Shown here piece after piece: positions 21,875 through 26,689 of a stretch of 26,689 nucleotides of DNA (positions are counted from its first letter, which is position 1; each line of letters opens with the position of its first letter). The notes beneath the pieces are model-generated. The model ran no database searches. It was not told where the DNA came from and saw only the letters and a list, made by a program, of their open reading frames with translations. This stretch comes from a virus. The translations under genes were made by a program, and so were the position numbers. The DNA lies in IMG/VR virus record IMGVR_UViG_3300048131_000237, positions 1 through 26,689 of that record, one strand, 5' to 3'.

Positions 21875-23413
21875 ATGGTTATATCTCAATTTAAAAAATA
21901 TGGTTTTTATGATTACCAAATAGAAGCTGCCGAAGCTACAAATAATCATAGTAAAGGTATAGTAGTAATGCCCACAGGAACAGGTAAAACTTTTGTTCAA
22001 GCTGGTATTATTGCTGAGGATATTAAAAACAATCCCGGATTTAGAATATATGTTGTTAATGCTCCTCGTATTATGCTTTCTTATCAACTATTAGAAGAAG
22101 TATTCAAATTTAATATTAATAATAATATTGATGCTCGTTATATGGCAGTCCATTCCGGCAGAATGGAACAAAAAGATTTAGACCAATATCGTTCTCAATA
22201 TTCTGAATTTGATTATTCACAAATTGATTCTACAACTTCCCCTATTGCTGTAAATCAAATGATTAGTAAAGCAAAGAAAGCTAAACAACCACTAATTTTC
22301 TTTAGCACTTATAATTCAGCTATTAGAATTGAACAAGGTAGAGGTAAAGAAAAAATTAATATAATTCTAAATGATGAAGCTCATTATTTGGTTCAAGAAC
22401 GTTTTAATACTGATTTTAATCAGATGGAAACAGAACGTAAATATTTTTTCACAGCTACTACTAAAGAAACCCCATCTGATGAGGGATTAGGAATGAATAA
22501 TGTAGAATTTTATGGTGAGAAAATTTATACAATGACTCCTTGGGAAGCTATTCAAAAAGGAAAAATTGTTCGTCCTAGAGTTCATATTGTTTCTACTAAT
22601 GAAGATAGAGTTATGACTCAAAATGATTTAGATAAAAACCTAGGTAGATTAGTTATAAATTCATTTAATGAGCATAGTAAATTACTTAAAAATGGTTTAA
22701 AAGCAAAAATGTTAATTGCTGCTTCTGGATTAAATGATATGAAAAGATTAATTGGGTCTGATGAAATTTTAGACTTTATTAATGATGGAGGTAAGTTTTT
22801 TGCTGTTGCTTCAGATCAAGAAGTAAACAATTATATTAATGGTAAAAGGGTTGCTCGTAGAGAGTTTCTTAAGCAATTACAAATTGATGGTGCTAACCCA
22901 AATCAAGAATTAATTGTTATCCATTATGATATTTTAACAGAAGGTATAGATGTTCCGGGTTTAACAGGTGTTTTATTTTTAAGAGATCAAAAGAAATCTA
23001 AATTTATCCAAACTTTTGGTCGTGTTGCTCGTTTAAATCGTTATGATAGAGATTTAATGAATAAAGGTGTTATTACTCCAAATGATTTAGATAAAATGAA
23101 CAAACCTTATGCTTGGATTATTATCCCAGCAATTAAAACTGAAGACACAGATAAATTAGCAAATCTTGAACACTTAGTTGCCGAACTTCGTGATTTTGGT
23201 TTTAACCCTGCTGAAGATATTGAGCCCAATGATAGAGGTAATGGAGATGGAGATGATGATAAAGATCCTATTGTACCAGAAGATAGTATTAGAGGAGTAG
23301 TTGGTGAAATAGTTGAAGAGTATAACCACCAGATTGAACAAGAACGTATTGCTAATTTGACATGGGGGGAAAAATTAAATGGAAAGATTATTGAAGAGAA
23401 TTTGGTACTTTAA
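21875..23413 (+). CDS. SF2 DEAH-type DNA helicase (UvsW/ResIII-like)
   Basis: The 512-residue product has all main SF2 motifs: a Q-like start YGFYDYQIEAAEA, Walker A MPTGTGKT (32-39), motif II NDEAH (166-170), motif III FTATTKE (192-198), motif V TEGIDVPGL (355-363) and motif VI QTFGRVARLNR (379-389). Length and order fit T4 UvsW (about 500) and also the helicase part of type I/III restriction enzymes. A Gly/Asp-rich acidic linker (about 448-465) and a helical tail end the protein. It should translocate on or unwind branched or duplex DNA. A promoter directly precedes it, and an Mrr-like nuclease lies two genes downstream, which keeps both the repair and restriction readings open. Confidence 0.88.
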   Translation: MVISQFKKYGFYDYQIEAAEATNNHSKGIVVMPTGTGKTFVQAGIIAEDIKNNPGFRIYVVNAPRIMLSYQLLEEVFKFNINNNIDARYMAVHSGRMEQKDLDQYRSQYSEFDYSQIDSTTSPIAVNQMISKAKKAKQPLIFFSTYNSAIRIEQGRGKEKINIILNDEAHYLVQERFNTDFNQMETERKYFFTATTKETPSDEGLGMNNVEFYGEKIYTMTPWEAIQKGKIVRPRVHIVSTNEDRVMTQNDLDKNLGRLVINSFNEHSKLLKNGLKAKMLIAASGLNDMKRLIGSDEILDFINDGGKFFAVASDQEVNNYINGKRVARREFLKQLQIDGANPNQELIVIHYDILTEGIDVPGLTGVLFLRDQKKSKFIQTFGRVARLNRYDRDLMNKGVITPNDLDKMNKPYAWIIIPAIKTEDTDKLANLEHLVAELRDFGFNPAEDIEPNDRGNGDGDDDKDPIVPEDSIRGVVGEIVEEYNHQIEQERIANLTWGEKLNGKIIEENLVL

Positions 23414-23433
23414 TATTTATTTCGTATATTTAC
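23401..23433 (+). promoter_or_regulatory. Promoter family copy at the helicase 3' end
   Basis: TTTGG at 23401-23405 lies inside the last codons of the helicase, and TATATTTAC at 23425-23433 just after its stop, spaced 24 bases. TTTCG precedes the -7 box. The next ATG is 17 bases downstream, with AAAGG at 23444-23448 as a likely ribosome site. Confidence 0.7.
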
Positions 23434-23449
23434 ACTTTAAATAAAGGTT

Positions 23450-23977
23450 ATGAATCTAAATGAATTTGAGAAGAATATAGAAAAAGAATTAGAATTAAAA
23501 ATGCTAAATAAGAATAATACTCCAATTCTAGATCGTTTAGAAATACATTTAGAACAATTAGATAAAGAGTATAATTTAGCTACAATGCTCAATCCCCAAA
23601 ATTTAAAAAGTGAATTATATCTTAGTATGCTTTACCAAATAGTGTATCCTACAAAAATAAAAAATAAATTTTATATAAAATATCAAGGTGAGCAAATTGA
23701 AGGAGAAACAGATAGAGAAAAAGTCCAAAATTTAGTTATTAGTATAGGAACAAAAAATATTCAAAAACTAAAAAGTTATAGTAAGTTTCTTTATAAAAAA
23801 AATATTGGAGAGGTTGTAGGAAATGCCTATAAAGTAGTTGATAATAACCATTCTTTTGATACTTCATTTGGTGGAGTAGGGTCTAGCTCTAAAATTAAAG
23901 GATTTATTAAAGAAATTAAAGACATTTTAAATTTAGATGTTGAAATTATATATGAAAAAACGTTTAGCTATAATTAA
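23450..23977 (+). CDS. Unknown protein between helicase and DUF6884-like gene
   Basis: I do not recognise this 175-residue protein. The first half is helical and charged (MNLNEFEKNIEKELELKM, then RLEIHLEQLDKEYNLATML). The middle has short beta-like segments (KFYIKYQGEQIEGETDREK), a Lys-rich section, and a Gly/Ser-rich turn FGGVGSSSK before a final helix. It starts after its own promoter and its end overlaps the next gene by about 26 bases, so the two are coupled. It has no nuclease, helicase or membrane pattern that I can see. Base composition matches that of its neighbours. Confidence 0.75.
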   Translation: MNLNEFEKNIEKELELKMLNKNNTPILDRLEIHLEQLDKEYNLATMLNPQNLKSELYLSMLYQIVYPTKIKNKFYIKYQGEQIEGETDREKVQNLVISIGTKNIQKLKSYSKFLYKKNIGEVVGNAYKVVDNNHSFDTSFGGVGSSSKIKGFIKEIKDILNLDVEIIYEKTFSYN

Positions 23978-24671
23978 TTGTAAATCTAAAAAGAAAAAAT
24001 ATAAATGTACATCTGAAGAGATGTATTCTGTATCTTTTCAATTTAGATCTCAAATTAAATTTATTAAAGAATATTATGATGATTATGCTATTTTATCTAC
24101 AAAGTATGGTATAATTTATCCTACTTCTATAATAGAACCATATGAAATTAGTTTAGCTAAAGGTTCTCGTTTAAAGTCTACTAATTCTTTATCTGATTTA
24201 GAGTTAAAAGAATGGAGTAGTAGTGTAAAACAACAATTAGAATCATTAAGTAAAGTTTATGATATAATAGATTTACACATATCAAATCAATACCTAAATC
24301 CTATTAAAGAAATATTATCAAATCCTATTTACACCCATATTAAACAACCTGTTAATCCAGGATTAGTAAAAAACAGATATGAGGAAATACACCAGAAACT
24401 AATTAATAAAAAACCTATAAATTTAAATGAAATAGGAGAAAAAAGACCTAGTCTAGATCCAGAAATAGAAAGATGGTGGTACCATCCTGAATATGAACCT
24501 TTTTTTGGTTTTGCACGACATTTAAAAAAAGAATACCCTCATGTAGATGAAGGAAATGCTAGTAGGGTAAGTAGGGGTTTAAATCCACATACTTGTGGGT
24601 GGGTTACAGATAAAAAAATATTAAATAATTTATATAAAACAGAAAAAGGTCAATATAGATTAAAAAAATAA
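23952..24671 (+). CDS. DUF6884/YaaA-like protein with a C-terminal DNA-binding-like repeat
   Basis: I choose the ATG at 23952 because the product then opens KKRLAIINCKSKKKK, the short first strand with a Cys/Ser-Lys-Lys turn typical of the family; an in-frame ATG at 23937 would add five residues. SEEMYSVSFQFRSQIKFIK, YAILSTKYGIIYPTSIIEPY (45-64) and YEISL follow, matching the ILSAKYGLL-x-P-x-x-x-I-x-PYD pattern of DUF6884 and of the related YaaA family. The C-terminal 75 residues (FFGFARHLKKEYPHVDEG, then NASRVSRGLNPHTCGW) resemble the helix-turn-helix repeats found next to homing nucleases and restriction enzymes. Length is 239 residues. The family is linked by others to nucleic-acid modification; the function here is open. 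Confidence 0.6.
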   Translation: MKKRLAIINCKSKKKKYKCTSEEMYSVSFQFRSQIKFIKEYYDDYAILSTKYGIIYPTSIIEPYEISLAKGSRLKSTNSLSDLELKEWSSSVKQQLESLSKVYDIIDLHISNQYLNPIKEILSNPIYTHIKQPVNPGLVKNRYEEIHQKLINKKPINLNEIGEKRPSLDPEIERWWYHPEYEPFFGFARHLKKEYPHVDEGNASRVSRGLNPHTCGWVTDKKILNNLYKTEKGQYRLKK

Positions 24672-24679
24672 TAAAGGTT

Positions 24680-25285
24680 ATGACACATTCATTTCAATAT
24701 AATGCCCACAATTTATTAGAACTATTTGAGGGAACAACTCGATTTTCAGGTCGTAATGGTTGGAAATCTAAAATGGAGGCACAATCTACTTTAAATGAAA
24801 ATAAATACCCACGTTTAAATTATGTAGGGGATGCATTTGAGTTTTTTGTAGAACTAATGTTTGAAATTTTAGGTCCAATTAAAGAATGGGGTGGGATATA
24901 TGAATACCAACCTCAAGAAGAATATGATAATGGGGTAGATGCTATTTGCAAAAACTGGGATGGTGAACAATCGGTAGTCCAAATTAAATATAAAAGGGAT
25001 AGTGAACGTTTACTTACTGCTAATGCTGATCACTTAGGTAATATGATTAAGGAAGCAACATTAAAATACAGAATTAGTCCTCATGCTCCTAATAGTAAGG
25101 AAACTACTAAATACTTTGTTATTACCACAGGTAAGTCTTTACATCATTATACTAATGATGAATTCTTTTTAAATAATGTTAAATGTATTGGATGGGATGA
25201 TTTATGTGGTATGCTAGATAATAATAAAGGATTTTGGATTAAAGCTGAGCAATTAATCCAAAAACTAGTAAAAGAAAACCATTAA
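24680..25285 (+). CDS. Mrr-like restriction endonuclease-fold protein
   Basis: The 201-residue product carries a PD-(D/E)XK core: a helix with Glu54 (DAFEFFVELMFEIL), then DNGVDAICKN with Asp87 and VVQIKYKRD with Gln101 and Lys103, so the catalytic order is E, D, QxK, as in Mrr-type enzymes. Later strands (YFVITTGKSL) and the helix WDDLCGMLD fit the rest of the fold. The N-terminal 45 residues may bind DNA or another subunit. It lies eight bases after the DUF6884-like gene with AAAGG before its ATG and no promoter of its own, so it belongs to the helicase block. It is likely a DNA endonuclease; the target (modified, unmodified or branched DNA) is unknown. Confidence 0.8.
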   Translation: MTHSFQYNAHNLLELFEGTTRFSGRNGWKSKMEAQSTLNENKYPRLNYVGDAFEFFVELMFEILGPIKEWGGIYEYQPQEEYDNGVDAICKNWDGEQSVVQIKYKRDSERLLTANADHLGNMIKEATLKYRISPHAPNSKETTKYFVITTGKSLHHYTNDEFFLNNVKCIGWDDLCGMLDNNKGFWIKAEQLIQKLVKENH

Positions 25286-25289
25286 TTTA

Positions 25290-25322
25290 TTTGGTTTCCC
25301 TAATTATCTTTCGTATATTTAC
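25290..25322 (+). promoter_or_regulatory. Promoter family copy after the nuclease
   Basis: TTTGG at 25290-25294 and TATATTTAC at 25314-25322 are spaced 24 bases, with TTTCG before the -7 box. This is the best match in the window. The next ATG is 29 bases downstream behind TAAAGGTT, the same leader ending as at 23450 and 24680. Confidence 0.7.
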
Positions 25323-25350
25323 AGAGTAAATAATTAAAATAATAAAGGTT

Positions 25351-25599
25351 ATGAGTCAAAAAGTAAGTGATTTTAAAGTAGGTGATGAGTTTATGGTTGA
25401 TGGTTTAGCACCAAATGGTGAACTTGTTAAAACTAAAGCCAAATTAATTTCATATAATGGTATGAACAAATATGTTGTTGAAAGTGATGGTATTACTGTT
25501 CTAACTGAAGGTAATGATAGTGCTTACCCCATTATAGATGATATGGTTTATGAAAATGAAATTGATGAGTGGGTTGATATAAACGAATACAAGTATTAA
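25351..25599 (+). CDS. Small acidic protein, possible beta-barrel fold
   Basis: The 82-residue product begins VSDFKVGDEFMVDGLAPNGE and has strands KTKAKLISYNGMNKYVVESD and GITVLTEG. The pattern of a KVGDEF turn followed by alternating strands suggests a small SH3-like or OB-like barrel, but I cannot name a family. It is acidic, with a Tyr/Asp-rich tail (ENEIDEWVDINEYKY). It is the first gene of a transcript with a strong promoter and leader. The next gene starts two bases after its stop. Confidence 0.7.
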   Translation: MSQKVSDFKVGDEFMVDGLAPNGELVKTKAKLISYNGMNKYVVESDGITVLTEGNDSAYPIIDDMVYENEIDEWVDINEYKY

Positions 25600-25600
25600 T

Positions 25601-26035
25601 ATGGCACTTTGGGAATTTTCAGCACCTAATAAGCATGGGATGATGCGTACTAGGATTGTTTATACTGAAGGTAGTTTAAATACTAGTCCTAAATTTGGTT
25701 CACCCCAAATTGCAAGGAGATTTAAGTATAAGCATACTCACCCTATTTATCCACCTATGATTTGGAAACATGAGGGTAAAACATATTTAATGCCCAAGTG
25801 GAAAGAGGTAATGGAGGGTACTACACTTGATGATATAGAATGGGTTAAACCTAAACCTAAAGTTGCAGTTAAACAAGAACCTATTGTAATTACTTCTGCT
25901 AGTTCATCTAGTGATAAAACTTATACCACAACATATTACCCCGATTCAGGTAAGTTCTGGTGTGATTGTCCTGGAATGTGGAGAAGTGGAGGTAATTGTA
26001 AGCATGTAAAACAAATGAGAAAAGAAAATGAGTAG
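25601..26035 (+). CDS. SWIM zinc-finger-like protein
   Basis: The 144-residue product ends with FWCDCPGMWRSGGNCKHVKQ: C121-x-C123, then C133-x-H135. This is the CxCxnCxH signature of SWIM domains, which bind zinc and contact DNA or partner proteins and are found next to SWI2/SNF2 helicases, MuDR transposases and phage proteins. The N-terminal part (ALWEFSAPNKHGMMRTRI) is not recognised; a Ser-rich linker (about 99-105) joins the two. It overlaps the next gene by eight bases. A DNA-binding or partner-binding role is likely. Confidence 0.78.
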   Translation: MALWEFSAPNKHGMMRTRIVYTEGSLNTSPKFGSPQIARRFKYKHTHPIYPPMIWKHEGKTYLMPKWKEVMEGTTLDDIEWVKPKPKVAVKQEPIVITSASSSSDKTYTTTYYPDSGKFWCDCPGMWRSGGNCKHVKQMRKENE

Positions 26036-26420
26036 AGGTAGACCAAGTGAAAGTATAGAAAGATTAGATAAGTGGACATTAGATACTACTGATTATGATG
26101 GTTCAAAATCAATAATTAAATTTGATAGATCTAAATCAACTAAAGGCCCATATTCAATTGAACATATACCAACTAAAGGATATAGACAACCAAAACCAGA
26201 TATAGATCAAAGAATGTATGGTAAGTCTCCTGTTGTAATGGTATTTAAAACATCAAATCGTTCAAATGCTAAAACTAAAATAAAGGTATTTAGAAAAAAT
26301 ATTGATTATATTATTAGTGCTAAAAAACTACCAGGTGTGCCCGAAAAAGCAGAAATACTTGAGTTAGCAGTAGGAAAATCATATATTGACAAGTATAAAC
26401 AAAAATATAACTTAAGTTAG
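26028..26420 (+). CDS. Unknown basic 130-residue protein
   Basis: I do not recognise the family. The product is basic, with strand-like segments (KSPVVMVFKTSNRSNAKTK), a stretch KIKVFRKNIDYIISAKKLPG, and a C-terminal helix EKAEILELAVGKSYIDKYKQ. It starts inside the SWIM gene's last codons, so the two are coupled. The sequence is compatible with a small nucleic-acid-binding protein. The stop is followed by an AT-rich gap with a copy of the 14-base element. Confidence 0.68.
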   Translation: MSRGRPSESIERLDKWTLDTTDYDGSKSIIKFDRSKSTKGPYSIEHIPTKGYRQPKPDIDQRMYGKSPVVMVFKTSNRSNAKTKIKVFRKNIDYIISAKKLPGVPEKAEILELAVGKSYIDKYKQKYNLS

Positions 26421-26462
26421 TTTTTTCATATTTATAATAAATCAATTAAAAATTAAAAGAAA

Positions 26463-26689
26463 ATGAATTTTTTAAGTATTGTAGGTGTTATCCTAATTGT
26501 TGCGTTTATAGGAATTATTGTTTGGTATGCTTTGTCCTTGAAAGACCAAGATGGAGATGGAGATATTGATCTAAAAGACGCTAAAATTACAGCTGAAGAA
26601 ATCCATGATGACCTTAAAGAAGGTGTTGAGGATATTAAAAAAACAGCTAAAGAAGTTAAACGTAGAGCCAAAAACGTTAAAAAAGAAAT
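26463..26689 (+). CDS. Small membrane-anchored protein with a DxDGDGD loop, partial
   Basis: From the ATG at 26463 the frame is open to the window edge (75 complete codons), so the end is missing. A single N-terminal membrane helix, FLSIVGVILIVAFIGIIVWY, spans about residues 3-22. It is followed by DQDGDGDIDLKDAK, a loop of the calcium-binding EF-hand/dockerin kind, and then by a long charged helix (AEEIHDDLKEGVEDIKKTAK and on). The likely topology is N-terminus in the membrane and a rod-like soluble part; the side is not certain. The calcium reading is from the motif alone, as a lone loop may not bind. It sits 42 bases after the upstream stop, behind an AT-rich element. Confidence 0.75.
   Translation, partial: MNFLSIVGVILIVAFIGIIVWYALSLKDQDGDGDIDLKDAKITAEEIHDDLKEGVEDIKKTAKEVKRRAKNVKKE

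Noticed and set aside
26453-26671. Open frame on the - strand at the right edge
   Set aside because: Antisense to the membrane-anchored protein, whose membrane helix and Asp-rich loop make better sense on the + strand.
1-26689. tRNA genes, CRISPR arrays, insertion sequences, attachment sites
   Set aside because: I saw no cloverleaf with a TTC-type arm, no regularly spaced direct repeats, no transposase and no tRNA-end duplication by eye; a covariance-model scan would be needed to exclude divergent tRNAs.

Overview
The window looks like an accessory and replication region of a T4-like (myovirus) phage that infects a member of the Bacteroidetes, probably a flavobacterium from a marine or freshwater habitat. 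The phage call rests on a tail-type structural protein at the left edge, a T4-type sliding clamp with both clamp-loader subunits (genes 45, 44 and 62), tightly packed same-strand genes with many stop/start overlaps, and many small phage-type proteins. The host guess rests on three things: promoters shaped like the Bacteroidetes -33/-7 consensus, A-rich leaders with weak Shine-Dalgarno sites, and a small histone H1-like protein of a type I know from Bacteroidetes. Base composition is AT-rich. Every gene I accept is on the + strand, and no gene-free stretch exceeds about 100 bases.

Layout. (1) 1-1033: end of a structural gene and a LamG/lectin-like tail protein. (2) 1046-6629: DNA-replication clamp block (45 ... 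44, 62), split by a chaperone set (Hsp20, a small unknown, GroES, GroEL) and an H1-like DNA-binding protein. (3) 6622-9379: a glycosyltransferase, a small unknown, a DUF1599/Nmad1-like protein, a Cas4/AddB-like Fe-S nuclease and a ribbon-helix-helix-like protein. (4) 9392-19630: a long glycan cassette with nine more glycosyltransferases or likely glycosyltransferases, a short nucleotide-sugar dehydrogenase, an NAD-dependent epimerase, and two small non-sugar proteins. (5) 19654-21862: a zinc-ribbon protein, an HTH-HNH protein, an exported lysozyme-like protein and four very small genes. (6) 21819-25285: an SF2 helicase, an unknown protein, a DUF6884/YaaA-like fusion and an Mrr-like nuclease. 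(7) 25290-26689: small proteins including a SWIM zinc finger and a membrane-anchored protein cut by the window edge.

How the parts fit. The clamp and loader supply replication and, as in T4, may couple to late transcription. The GroES/GroEL/Hsp20 set would fold phage proteins. The glycan cassette could decorate virion proteins, modified DNA bases or host surface polysaccharide; the sequence does not decide which. The helicase-nuclease block may be a recombination/repair unit or a restriction-like module against competing DNA.

The clearest non-coding signal is a repeated promoter: kTtGG, then 19 bases, then TATATT(T)AC. It occurs with identical spacing before five transcription units (1046, 19630, 21819, 23401, 25290) and in weaker form elsewhere. 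At 21815 a strong terminator-like hairpin physically overlaps the upstream box of the next promoter and the 3' end of a small gene.
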